Shown: piece after piece, positions 1 through 7,587 of the stretch
How positions within the stretch are numbered: position 1 is the stretch's first letter
Layout of the letters: every line of letters begins with the position of its first letter
Assembly: GCA_047618505.1 (NCBI GenBank)
Contig: JBLHLB010000073.1
Coordinates: 1 to 13,758 of the forward strand
DNA: 13,758 bases
Reading direction: 5' to 3'
DNA from: JBLHLB01 sp047618505
GTDB lineage: Bacteria; Planctomycetota; UBA1135; GCA-002686595
Position numbers and translations under genes: made by a program
Notes under the pieces: generated by a model
Database searches by the model: none
What the model saw: only the letters and a program-made list of their open reading frames with translations
Told to the model about the DNA's origin: nothing

Positions 1-1304
1 CCAGCACCCAAGCCTGCAATCGAAGCCGCCCCTTTCCGCTGGACGACATCGGGCTCTTCTTCGAGGATCTCTTGCAAGCGGTCCGAGGCTCCGACGGCCT
101 CACCGATTCCCGAGAGGGCCTTGGTCGCACTCTTCACGTGGTTGTTGAAGCGAACCATCAGGATGACCAGGGTCGACATTGCCCCGGGGCTATCGAAAGC
201 ATTGAACTTGAGCTCCATGAGGCCAAGGACCAAGAGCAAGACTGCAATCCCCCCCATGGAATAGAAGGCTGTCCAGGCGTGCATGGATGCAATAGCCCGC
301 ACCATCTTCATGGAGGCGCGCAGGTAGCCTTCGTTCGTCTCACGATAGCGCGCGAGTTCACGCTCCTCGCCATTGAAAGACTTCACCGTGCGTATGCCCT
401 GGAACATCTGGGTTAGCACCTGTACCGAAGCGCCCAGGCTCGTCAGGCTCTTCTTCGAGCCCTTCCGAACTCGACGCGAGAAGCGCGAGATTGGAATGAC
501 TGCAACGGGCAAGGCGCAGGCCAGAACCAAGGTAGGAAGGGGTGCGACACCGAACATGAAGATCAGTGTTGCGATGGCGAACATGGGCTCCAACACCATG
601 CCCTTCAGGAATTGGTTCACCGCCTGCAGCGTGCTCGTCACATCCGACGAGAGCCTCGATAGGAGATCTCCGAAGCGGCGCTGGTTGTGGTAGCGCATCG
701 AGAGACCCATCAGGTGCCGCGCAAGATCGACCCTCAGGTCCACGATCATGCGAAAGCTCGTGCGCCTCGCAAGCCAAGTGAAAGCAAACTGACTGACGGC
801 CCCGATCAGGGCCAATACCAGGGAGAAGACAACGAGCACACTCAGCATCGCGATTCGCGGTTGTTCAATCCAGCCCTTCGCAATTAACCAATCCCGTGCG
901 GTCAGGGGGACATCCTCTGTGAAGGAAAACCATTCCTTGATCCGTGCCAGCAAGCCGGGCGGGACACCCTCTTCATCCGCACCCTCGTCATCCGCCGCTG
1001 AGACCCCAAACGCATCAATCACGGCCTGTGCTAGCTGTCGTTCACCACTGTCCGTCCCCGTCTTGTCGGCGACGACCCTATGCGCAGTTTCCACCACCCC
1101 CTCGCGATCCAGCAAGAGCTGTTCTTCCTCGACCTTCTCGTCCACGAAGAGCACGTGGTCCATCGCCGGGTTGATCAGCAACAACACCGACGACTGGGCT
1201 ATTGCGGTGACCACGCCAGCCAATAACACCAACACCAACGCCCGCAACTGGGGGCGGGCGTAGGGCGCTAGGAGCTTGAAGGTGGAGCGGTAGGTATTCG
1301 ACAC
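1..1304 (-). CDS. ABC exporter, transmembrane domain (partial; ATPase domain beyond the left edge)
   Basis: I translated this frame by hand: 434 codons are open from a GTG at 1304 to the window edge. The product looks like a half-size ABC exporter of the MsbA/LmrA type, which flips or exports lipids or other hydrophobic substrates across the inner membrane using ATP. Helix 1 lies near residues 20-46 and helix 2 near 151-175. The conserved coupling region follows (RVDLARHLMGLSMRYHN at 191-207, then FGDLLSRLSSDV). Later come two hydrophobic hairpins and the usual QGIRTVKSFNGEERE segment. The Walker motifs are not in the window. Residues 55-150 form a long acidic insert where MsbA-type proteins have a short loop. 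GTG was chosen because helix 1 follows it directly and no in-frame ATG precedes it; no Shine-Dalgarno motif is visible. The gene lies downstream of the foldase gene but behind a strong terminator, so it probably has its own promoter. The substrate cannot be told. Confidence 0.88.
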   Translation of the reverse strand, partial: MSNTYRSTFKLLAPYARPQLRALVLVLLAGVVTAIAQSSVLLLINPAMDHVLFVDEKVEEEQLLLDREGVVETAHRVVADKTGTDSGERQLAQAVIDAFGVSAADDEGADEEGVPPGLLARIKEWFSFTEDVPLTARDWLIAKGWIEQPRIAMLSVLVVFSLVLALIGAVSQFAFTWLARRTSFRMIVDLRVDLARHLMGLSMRYHNQRRFGDLLSRLSSDVTSTLQAVNQFLKGMVLEPMFAIATLIFMFGVAPLPTLVLACALPVAVIPISRFSRRVRKGSKKSLTSLGASVQVLTQMFQGIRTVKSFNGEERELARYRETNEGYLRASMKMVRAIASMHAWTAFYSMGGIAVLLLVLGLMELKFNAFDSPGAMSTLVILMVRFNNHVKSATKALSGIGEAVGASDRLQEILEEEPDVVQRKGAASIAGLGA

Positions 1305-1343
1305 GGTGCTGCTTCTGGGGGAAAGTCTCCGTCCGATTGCCGG

Positions 1344-1392
1344 GGACAGCCCGAATCTTGCCGCCTCCACCGCCCCGTAGACAGGACAGCCC
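1344..1392. repeat. Pair of 9-bp direct repeats upstream of the ABC exporter
   Basis: The sequence GGACAGCCC occurs at 1344-1352 and again at 1384-1392. The start-to-start spacing is 40 bp, close to four helical turns. Both copies lie between the foldase terminator and the GTG start of the ABC exporter gene, where its promoter should be. They could be a pair of binding sites for a regulator, but two 9-mers in GC-rich DNA can also arise by chance. Confidence 0.25.
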
Positions 1393-1414
1393 CCCAGAAG
1401 GATATCCCCAATAG

Positions 1415-1451
1415 AAAAAAGGCGCGCTGGCGACAGAATCGCCAGCGCGCC
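1415..1451 (-). terminator. Intrinsic terminator of the foldase gene
   Basis: A perfect 13-bp inverted repeat occupies 1421-1433 and 1439-1451, with a 5-base loop between. On the minus strand six T residues follow it directly (1420-1415). It begins 31 bases after the foldase stop codon. This is a textbook Rho-independent terminator acting on minus-strand transcription. It should largely separate the foldase from the ABC exporter gene downstream. Confidence 0.9.
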
Positions 1452-1482
1452 TCAAATGGGCTTTTGACCGATTTGGTGGCTG

Positions 1483-3201
1483 CTAGAGCCCCGTGACCGT
1501 TGCCTTGGCCACGTGTTCAGCGACGAAGCGGTTCAGGTTGTCCGACAGCCAGTCCTGGGTCAGGTACTCGCGGTGGTTCTCATCGGCGACGGAGAGCCGC
1601 TGGGTCGGCGGCGTCTTGTGCAGCAGGCGCGGGAGGTACCAACCGTGGGGACCACGGATCGGGTTCTCGATCGTGCCAACCGCTTGGTCGAAGAAGACCA
1701 TGTCAGTGACGGATGTTCCACCCAGGAAGATCGTGAAGTCGCTCTCCTCGAGGAGGCGCAGAAGGTCGTTGCGGCTCATGCCACGGAAGCGCCCCTTGTT
1801 CTTCAGCTTAAGCTCGGGGTTGTTGCGGGCCTCGGTGGGGATCGGCGGATCCATGAACTCGGAGTACTCCTCGAGCAGCTCCTCCCACTGCCCGCCGGCA
1901 GCGAGCTTCTGGGCAACCTCGACGGCGAGCCTCTCGGCCTCTTCCCAACCGTTCTCCTTCCAGGTCTTGGTGCTGAAGTCGTAGGCGGACAGCAAGATCA
2001 CATCCACATCGACCTTGGCGAGGCTGACCAAGTAGGACGTCTTACGATCGCCCTGGGCTTCAAGGGCCTCGTCGGTCATGGCCTCGGCCGAGAACCTGCG
2101 GAAGGACTCCTGCAGGCGATAGTAGGTCATGTAATTGCCCAGGGTCGGGAACTTCTTGATGACCGTGGCGATCTTCTCGATCGAGAGGAAGGAGTTTTTG
2201 TACGGCTCGGCGTACGCGCTGTAGATCTCAGAGGTCTCTTCCGGTGTCAGGAGAAAGCCAGCTTCCGCCAGGGCGGACTCGGCCATCATCACGTTGACGA
2301 ACCAGCGCTTGGCACGCCAAACATCCATGGGTCCGATTTCGGCCGCAATCATCGGCCAGATAGAGTCCACGGTGATTTCCACGCCGTCCACGATGCCAAC
2401 GAGGTTGTCGGCGATGCCGTCCTCGGCCAATCGCACGTCAGCACTAGTAGTCAGGTACTTGGTCACCGATTGACGCAGTAGCATGTCCATGAACTGCTGT
2501 CCGCCCTTGGCGCTGGAGTCCTCGGGCAGCTCCGGCGCATCCGGTCCCGCGGCCAGGCGCTTGGCCTCCTCCAGGTCCCAGGATTCGATCAACGCGCCGA
2601 GCAGAGCGTCGCCGCTCTCGCCTGCGCGAATCGCTTCGAGGGTCAGGGGCGGATAGTTGTGCGGGTTCGGAGGCAGAAACACGCGAGCGAAGAGCTTCGT
2701 CAATCGAATGTTGTCGAGATAGACAGGCGAGCTCATCTCGGGCATGACCTCTTCGAGGGTGACGTCCTGGTCGGAGTAATGCTCCGAAACCTGGTCGCGC
2801 GCCTTCTGGATCTCCGCCGAAACGAGAGCATCGTCAATGACGAACTCATCGGCTGACCGGCCATCCTCTTTGATCTGGCGATTCATCTCCTTGACGATGA
2901 AAAGTCGCAGCTTGGCCAGCTCAAAGTGCGTCCGTCCACTGGTGGACAGGATGATCTGGCGCTTGATCGCATCGTGGGAGACGGTGACTCCGTTCACCAC
3001 CAGGACTTCCCCCAGGATTTCGTCTACCGAAGCAGTGCTTGCCGGCGCAACAGAAGCATCACTATCCACCCCCGACGGGGCCGCACCAGGATTGGGCTGC
3101 GCTGCAACAAAACCAGCAAGGAGTAACGGAGCGAGTGCGAGGCTGGGCAGGAATCGTCGAGTAGACAGGAGTGCCCAGCGGTTGGAGTGAAGAAGTTGCA
3201 T
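1483..3201 (-). CDS. Exported SurA/parvulin-like foldase (putative peptidyl-prolyl isomerase)
   Basis: The 572-residue product starts with a signal peptide: basic residues near 8-16, a hydrophobic core at 17-34, and likely cleavage after AA at 33-34. A low-complexity Ala/Ser/Pro stretch follows. Residues 60-110 (EVLVVNG, then a helical stretch) resemble the N-terminal chaperone domain of SurA/PpiC-type foldases. A second similar module begins near 265 (NLVGIVDGVEIT). Residues about 395-535 resemble a parvulin domain: an Ala-rich helix, a GQWEELLEEYS motif like the family's lA-x-x-yS, then GRFRGMS and a closing GPHGWYLPRLL like the family's G-x-h-i-i-k-l. The family assists folding of exported proteins in the periplasm. 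Divergence of the parvulin part means that isomerase activity is uncertain; it may be a pure chaperone. It is transcribed away from the unknown gene at 3643 and ends at a strong terminator. The first ATG was chosen because the signal peptide begins there; there is no Shine-Dalgarno motif. Confidence 0.75.
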   Translation of the reverse strand: MQLLHSNRWALLSTRRFLPSLALAPLLLAGFVAAQPNPGAAPSGVDSDASVAPASTASVDEILGEVLVVNGVTVSHDAIKRQIILSTSGRTHFELAKLRLFIVKEMNRQIKEDGRSADEFVIDDALVSAEIQKARDQVSEHYSDQDVTLEEVMPEMSSPVYLDNIRLTKLFARVFLPPNPHNYPPLTLEAIRAGESGDALLGALIESWDLEEAKRLAAGPDAPELPEDSSAKGGQQFMDMLLRQSVTKYLTTSADVRLAEDGIADNLVGIVDGVEITVDSIWPMIAAEIGPMDVWRAKRWFVNVMMAESALAEAGFLLTPEETSEIYSAYAEPYKNSFLSIEKIATVIKKFPTLGNYMTYYRLQESFRRFSAEAMTDEALEAQGDRKTSYLVSLAKVDVDVILLSAYDFSTKTWKENGWEEAERLAVEVAQKLAAGGQWEELLEEYSEFMDPPIPTEARNNPELKLKNKGRFRGMSRNDLLRLLEESDFTIFLGGTSVTDMVFFDQAVGTIENPIRGPHGWYLPRLLHKTPPTQRLSVADENHREYLTQDWLSDNLNRFVAEHVAKATVTGL

Positions 3202-3642
3202 GCCGATGGATGGAGGCGGAATTCGTGGGGGTAGGCCTATCGCCAGGACAGGCGCCGGAAGGGCGTCCGTGGCTGACCGGGGGCTTACGTGGAGCTAGTG
3301 GAGGACGTGAGAGAGATCTCGGAAGATCATCCAGGATTGGACGCCTCCGAGAATCGTCCGGGGATTCTACAGGGGAGTAAAGAGACTGCAGCAGAGATCG
3401 GGCTTCCCTCGATCCCCCGGGGAATATGGAACGCGTGACCCCCGGCTTCTCGGATCCAGGACGCCATAGCCTGAGTCTTTTGAGAACTTCTTGCCACCGC
3501 GGAGGAGGTCCCTATCTGGGGGAAACCGTCTTCCCTGGACCTGCTACCATGCGCGGTGACCCCCACACCCCCGGACTCTCAACGAGAGACCCGTTGCGAT
3601 CCCCTAGCCCCCCAGCCGGACTTCTGGATCCCCTGAGACCTG
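3202..3642. other. 441-bp divergent intergenic region
   Basis: This gap separates the foldase gene (minus) from the unknown gene at 3643 (plus) and must hold promoters for both. I found no convincing paired -35/-10 elements on either strand, no strong hairpin and no ORF with a credible product. A TGCTACCAT string at 3542-3550 resembles an extended -10 on the plus strand but lacks a -35. Short palindromes such as CCCCGGGG near 3415 are within what GC-rich DNA gives by chance. Confidence 0.5.
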
Positions 3643-4335
3643 ATGATGACCTACGAACCGCGCACGATTGCCCTGCTATCCGAGCTTCTCCACTCCCCCG
3701 TGTCCCCCGAATCCGGGCCGATTCAGCGCATCCACAATCAGATGTTCGAGAGCGGGAGGCCGGCCTACGCGAGCTTCCAAGTGACGCCCCATGGGCCCGT
3801 GCTTTCGAACCCCGCGAACCAGGCCGGGGCTGTCTCGTCAGTCGCCTTCCTGGCCAATCGAATCCAATTCCGCGAGGAGAATTCAGGCATCGCAGTGGAT
3901 GACTTCGCGGAGCGCGTCCGGCTGCTCGCCGCCGCCGGCGCGGAGGCGCGGCGTCAACAGTTGTTCCCTGCCCAAGTCGTGACCGTACGGGCCCTGATCA
4001 GTCCGCGCTCCTTTGGCGATGCCCGCGAATACCTACGCAATGGGATCTTCGGATTCGGCAGCGAGCTCTCGGACTTTGGACGCGACCCCCAGCTCTTTGG
4101 ATTTCGATTCGCCTTCGGTGCAACCAAGGAACAGCCGGAGGCATTCGGTTTGCGCGTAGAGTCCTGGGCCCAGGATGCGCGCTCCCTCTTTGTTGAGGTC
4201 CAGGGCAACTTCGGACCAAGCCTCGCAGCCACGGGCTTGGATGCGACGGGAGACAATGTCCTCACGACCTATCGCTTCCTCACCGAAAAGGCCTGCGCAT
4301 TCCTGGCGCGCTTTGATGTTCCGCAGCAGGCCTGA
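3643..4335 (+). CDS. Conserved-looking protein of unknown function (230 aa, cytosolic)
   Basis: I do not recognise a named family. The product has no signal peptide or membrane helix and should be a compact alpha/beta cytosolic protein. Candidate conserved blocks, judged by composition only, are RIHNQMFESGRPAY near residues 28-41, VLSNP and SSVAFLANRIQFREE (about 53-80), the basic FPAQVVTVRALISPRSFGDARE stretch (about 108-129), FGFGSELSDFGRDPQLFGFRFAFG (about 134-158) and a C-terminal YRFLTEKACAFL helix. The repeated Phe-Gly motifs in the middle look like a buried core. Its stop codon overlaps the next gene's ATG by one base (TGATG), which suggests translational coupling to the small exported SurA-N-like protein. 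Two ATGs are in tandem (3643 and 3646); either could be used. No Shine-Dalgarno motif is seen. Length, steady composition and tight coupling make it a real gene. Confidence 0.8.
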   Translation: MMTYEPRTIALLSELLHSPVSPESGPIQRIHNQMFESGRPAYASFQVTPHGPVLSNPANQAGAVSSVAFLANRIQFREENSGIAVDDFAERVRLLAAAGAEARRQQLFPAQVVTVRALISPRSFGDAREYLRNGIFGFGSELSDFGRDPQLFGFRFAFGATKEQPEAFGLRVESWAQDARSLFVEVQGNFGPSLAATGLDATGDNVLTTYRFLTEKACAFLARFDVPQQA

Positions 4336-5072
4336 TGGGAAGCAAGCAACAAATTGGCCGCGGCATACTTCTTGGACTCACGCTATCCATGGGATTGACC
4401 GTGGTGCCCATGAGCTGCGGCGAACCAGAGCCCACGGAAGCCGTTTCTGATGCCGATGACGGAGGCTTAACGGATCTAAAGCTTTCTCCCCCGCCGGTTG
4501 AAGGGGCTGTCCTCTCCGTCGCAGGCCAGGTCATTCTGCGCGCCGACCTTGAGGAGATCGCGGACGCCGCGGGCCTGGCACAACCCGAGAGTTCGCGACC
4601 GCACCATGTGCGCTTGGCCCTCGACAATCTGTTGATTCCACGTGCCGCCTTGGCCGCGGCGCACAGTGAGCAACGCGCCCTGGCCAAGGCCGCCGCCGAG
4701 GAGACCTTGCTGGAGTTGCAGGCGCAGACCACATCCGGGGCGATCCACGGGGCGGAGATGCAGGAGCTCGACGTGCGCAAACTCGGGCTCGCGCTGTGGT
4801 ACGAGTTCAGACATTCGCAACCGGGCAAGTGGATCGGACCCGTAGAAGATGTTGGACGCTTCCGCCTGGCACGCTGGGTCCTGGTCGAAGCCGGCCCTAA
4901 GCCTGGACAGAACGCCTACACCTGTGAAATCCTGGACTTCTGGTTTCTCGAGGACACATACCCGAGACCTTGGGTCGACGCAGCACTGGCGAAGGCAGAG
5001 CTGCTTGTGCATGACATGGAGATCGGCAAGCTTGTCACCGTAAGCATGCGCTGGAGCATGAAGCGAAACTAA
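4335..5072 (+). CDS. Small exported protein with a SurA-N-like module, no parvulin domain
   Basis: The 245-residue product has an N-terminal export signal (basic residues at 4 and 9, hydrophobic residues 11-26) ending at VVPMSC, with Cys28. This may be a lipidation site, but Pro at -3 is unusual for a lipobox. An acidic linker follows. Residues about 54-115 (EGAVLSVAGQVILRADLEEI, then an Ala-rich helical stretch) resemble the N-terminal chaperone module of SurA/PpiC-type foldases and the modules in the foldase encoded at 1483-3201. No parvulin catalytic domain follows; the remaining 130 residues contain an aromatic segment (EILDFWFLEDTYPRPWVDAAL) that I cannot assign. A periplasmic holdase or assembly-factor role is inference. 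Translation is probably coupled to the unknown upstream gene through the TGATG overlap. A weak 5-bp hairpin (5073-5086) follows the stop, without a T-run. Confidence 0.72.
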   Translation: MGSKQQIGRGILLGLTLSMGLTVVPMSCGEPEPTEAVSDADDGGLTDLKLSPPPVEGAVLSVAGQVILRADLEEIADAAGLAQPESSRPHHVRLALDNLLIPRAALAAAHSEQRALAKAAAEETLLELQAQTTSGAIHGAEMQELDVRKLGLALWYEFRHSQPGKWIGPVEDVGRFRLARWVLVEAGPKPGQNAYTCEILDFWFLEDTYPRPWVDAALAKAELLVHDMEIGKLVTVSMRWSMKRN

Positions 5073-5217
5073 TCTTGGCTGCAAGACCCCATTGAACGGC
5101 GGCCAGGCCCTGTTGTGATGCGATCCGCGCGACTGAAGGGATGTGGGAAGAGAATTCCAGGCCCCCGTCGCCAGAAGCCCTTTACCTTTAGGGGAGAGCG
5201 GGCCGCGGGCCGCGAAC

Positions 5218-6339
5218 ATGGATCAGGCCAATCAACACAGGAATCGAACAGGCCCCAGGGGCTTGATATCTCTGACGCTGGTACTCCTGTTGACCGCGGC
5301 GAGCGCCGGTTGCTTAGCCCCCCCGCCGCCCATCGTTGCCCAGACTCCCTTTGGTGATGTGAGAGCCGAGTCGATCGAGAAGGCGGATGAATTCGCCGAC
5401 CTACTCGAACGCTTAGTTCCCCGCGTGCATGAGCTCCTACCCGGTAGTCAACACCGTGACATCGATGTTTGGGTGCAGGATCGCCTGCGCGTCTATCGAT
5501 TCACGGAACGCTCGGAGAGTGTGCGAGGCTTCACACTCCTTTCCGGCGAGTTTGACGCCAAGCGCATCCACCTGACCGAGGACGGTCAATCTGCCTGGTA
5601 CCTGGCCCACGAGCTTGTCCACGCTTTGATTGGGCCCGAGTGGAAGGCCTTGCCCGGAGTCCTCGAAGAGGGCTTGGCGGATGTGGTTGCCGAGATGCTC
5701 AACCCCGAATACGCGACGCACATCCGTGCCCACCGACTCCTGAACGCGAGCTCCGTGACCGGCGGTTTGGAGATCGAAGTGCTCTACAACTGGCCCGAAG
5801 AAAGCCTCCCCGTTCAGAGCTGGGATCGCCTCAGTCGCACGCGCAGAATCCAACCGTCGCCACGCATCTCGCGCGATGTCGTCGAAGCGGTGCTCAGCTC
5901 GTCGCGCGCAAGCCTCCACAGCGACTACCCGGAGCTGCCCGAGGGCCTCTACGGTTTCTCTTGGCTTCTGGTGCATCGTATCGTCGATCGCATTGGCCTC
6001 GATGGCCTGCACGAACTGTGTGCCGAAGCAACGCGCAAGGGACAGGGCGTGATCCCGATCGAAACCCTCTACGCGGCCGCCGATATGAATCCTGAGGAGC
6101 TTGACCCTAAATTCCTGGCTAGCTGCTTTGGTCGCCACGAACTCCAGGCCGCTGCCTGCATGCAACCGGACCTCTTCGCCAACGTCGGGCTCGAAGCCCT
6201 ACGCGAGTTGCGCGGGCGCATGCACCCCACCGATGTCCTACGCCGAGTCAATCCCTCCTTCGTGAGTGCCGATGGCTACGAGTTGCGCTTCACATTCATT
6301 CGGCCCGTACGCAACGTCGTTTACGACACCTGGCAGTAA
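5218..6339 (+). CDS. Exported zinc-metallopeptidase-like lipoprotein (HExxH)
   Basis: The 373-residue product begins with a signal peptide (basic residues at 8-14, hydrophobic core 16-28) and a possible lipobox, SAGC with Cys32, so it is probably membrane-anchored on the outer face. A zinc-peptidase signature follows: HELVH at residues 131-135, with His131 and His135 as metal ligands and Glu132 as catalytic base, then LEEGLAD with Glu150 or Glu151 as the third ligand 15-16 residues later. This spacing fits gluzincin-type peptidases of the peptidase-MA sort. The C-terminal half is helical and ends in a beta-rich piece. Substrate is unknown; a protein-processing or cell-wall role in the envelope is inference. 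A GTG at 5143 lies in frame, but ATG 5218 puts the signal peptide at the N terminus. GC-rich repeats directly before the ATG (5200-5214) could fold and dampen initiation. It is 145 bp from the gene before it. Confidence 0.8.
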   Translation: MDQANQHRNRTGPRGLISLTLVLLLTAASAGCLAPPPPIVAQTPFGDVRAESIEKADEFADLLERLVPRVHELLPGSQHRDIDVWVQDRLRVYRFTERSESVRGFTLLSGEFDAKRIHLTEDGQSAWYLAHELVHALIGPEWKALPGVLEEGLADVVAEMLNPEYATHIRAHRLLNASSVTGGLEIEVLYNWPEESLPVQSWDRLSRTRRIQPSPRISRDVVEAVLSSSRASLHSDYPELPEGLYGFSWLLVHRIVDRIGLDGLHELCAEATRKGQGVIPIETLYAAADMNPEELDPKFLASCFGRHELQAAACMQPDLFANVGLEALRELRGRMHPTDVLRRVNPSFVSADGYELRFTFIRPVRNVVYDTWQ

Positions 6340-6385
6340 GGTCGCTCAGGAATGATCTCGCTCGGTAGTGATCTCGCTCTGCAGT
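6338..6385. repeat. Three degenerate 16-bp tandem repeats after the peptidase gene
   Basis: Units 6354-6369 and 6370-6385 match at 14 of 16 positions (GATCTCGCTCGGTAGT and GATCTCGCTCTGCAGT). The 16 bases before them (6338-6353) match the first unit at 10 positions and keep the TCGCTC core. The array starts at the stop codon of the peptidase gene and lies about 90 bp upstream of the SGNH hydrolase start. It may be a slippage product or a set of regulator sites; the sequence does not decide. Confidence 0.45.
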
Positions 6386-6473
6386 AACTCCATTCAGCTG
6401 CCCTCTTGAAGCCCCTCCCTTATTGGCCTTCTTCGGCCTTTCGAGGACCTCCCCCAGCCTTCGCCCCCCTCCG

Positions 6474-7550
6474 ATGCGCCGTCGTCTTCTTGTTTCCTGC
6501 GTGACCCTCGTGGTTGTGTTTGCCCTCGTGGAATCCGCCGTGCGCGTACGTCAGTACGTTCGCTTCGGCACCACGAGCCAGAGCTACCACGACCTGGAGG
6601 AACATACTGCAAGCGGCTTGATGGTCCCGAAGGCCAACGCAGAGACAGGCTCGATCCGCGTGAACCCTGAGGGTTTTCGGAGCCCGTCCATTCCCCTGGA
6701 TAAGCCCGCCGGAACCGTACGTTTGGCATTCCTCGGCGGGTCCACGACTTTCTGCGCGGAGGTTTCCAGCAACGCAGCCACCTGGCCGCACCTGGTCACC
6801 GAAGAGCTGCGGCGCACCCATCCCGATGTGTCCTTTGACTACCTCAACGCTGCCGCCGCGGGTTACACGACTGCTGATTCGCTCCTGAACATGCGCCACC
6901 GCGTGGCCGCCTATGCCCCGGACGTTGTGGTTGTTTACCACGGCACCAACGATCTAGTCCATCTCTCGCGCCTGGCGGCCATCGAAGTGGGGCTCTTTGA
7001 CTTGGAAAGCGACGTCGAGACGGACACCTGGCTCTCCCGCAACTGCATGACATGGTTCCTCCTAAAGAAGAACCTGCGCAACCGCGGTCGCCAGGCCCGC
7101 GCTGCCGAGAACACCCAGGCCATGCCAATCGCGCCCGGGGACATCGCTGTTCCATTCCGCGGGCGACTAGTGCCCCTCTTGGACGAAGTGGCGAAGACGG
7201 CCTCTTTGATCTGCCTTCCGACCTTTGCCACGAAGGTTCGCACCGGGCAGGCACAGGAAGCTCAGATGAGTGCTGCCTCTAGCGCGATCTATTACATGCC
7301 CTTCTTCGGCACCGAAGAGATTCTGGCGGGTTATCAACAGATCAACAGCACCCTGAGGGAAGTCGCCCAAGGGCGCGATGATGTGCTGCTTATCGAAGGT
7401 GAAGGATCGATCCCCGCGGATGAGGAGCACTTCGCCGACACGGTCCATTTCCTGGACGCGGGTTCGCAGCTCCAGGCCCAGCGAGTCGTGGGCTCCCTGG
7501 AGTCCTCGCCGAAGTTCGCGGCCTTGCTTGAGTCCGCCAGCGGGAACTGA
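6474..7550 (+). CDS. Membrane-anchored SGNH/GDSL hydrolase
   Basis: The 358-residue product has a basic N terminus (MRRRLL) and one hydrophobic segment at about 6-22, giving a signal anchor or signal peptide. The catalytic part carries all SGNH blocks. Block I is FLGGST with nucleophile Ser90. Block II has Gly130 in AAAGYTT. Block III is HGTND with Asn159. Block V is DTVHF with Asp322 and His325. Such enzymes are esterases or lipases, and in envelopes often deacetylate sugars; the substrate here cannot be predicted. The GGST form of block I and the NPEGFR motif ahead of it fit the large SGNH subfamily common in planctomycetes and in O-acetyl-sugar systems. An in-frame TTG at 6423 would add 17 residues, but ATG 6474 places the signal at the N terminus. 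It is the last gene of the plus-strand run and converges on the gene at 7588. Confidence 0.87.
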   Translation: MRRRLLVSCVTLVVVFALVESAVRVRQYVRFGTTSQSYHDLEEHTASGLMVPKANAETGSIRVNPEGFRSPSIPLDKPAGTVRLAFLGGSTTFCAEVSSNAATWPHLVTEELRRTHPDVSFDYLNAAAAGYTTADSLLNMRHRVAAYAPDVVVVYHGTNDLVHLSRLAAIEVGLFDLESDVETDTWLSRNCMTWFLLKKNLRNRGRQARAAENTQAMPIAPGDIAVPFRGRLVPLLDEVAKTASLICLPTFATKVRTGQAQEAQMSAASSAIYYMPFFGTEEILAGYQQINSTLREVAQGRDDVLLIEGEGSIPADEEHFADTVHFLDAGSQLQAQRVVGSLESSPKFAALLESASGN

Positions 7551-7570
7551 TCGGGGGCGCGTAGCCCCGA
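7551..7570. terminator. Possible bidirectional terminator hairpin between convergent genes
   Basis: The 37-bp gap between the two convergent genes holds a GC-rich hairpin. Bases 7551-7552 pair with 7569-7570 and 7554-7558 pair with 7564-7568, with one bulged G at 7553 and a 5-base loop. No T-run follows on either strand, so it is only a weak candidate for a shared terminator. Confidence 0.35.
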
Positions 7571-7587
7571 TGAGATCTGGGCCCGCG

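Noticed and set aside
1513..2481. Long plus-strand ORF (322 codons) opposite the foldase gene
   Set aside because: It lies wholly antisense to a gene with a signal peptide and domain structure; its composition is the Gly/Leu/Arg/His-rich kind of a GC-rich shadow.
3480..3508. TTGAGA at 3480-3485 as a -35 box
   Set aside because: No -10-like hexamer follows at 16-18 bases; the next TA-rich string is 27 bases away.
3542..3550. TGCTACCAT as an extended -10 promoter for the gene at 3643
   Set aside because: No -35 element at a suitable distance, and the match is weak in GC-rich DNA.
3426..3902. Plus-strand ORF (158 codons) across the divergent spacer
   Set aside because: It overlaps the start of the gene at 3643 in another frame and is Pro/Arg-rich with no domain.
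4476..5219. Minus-strand ORF (247 codons) opposite the SurA-N-like gene
   Set aside because: Antisense shadow with no recognisable domain or signal.
5437..6165. Minus-strand ORF (242 codons) opposite the peptidase gene
   Set aside because: Antisense to the HELVH-coding frame; no credible product.
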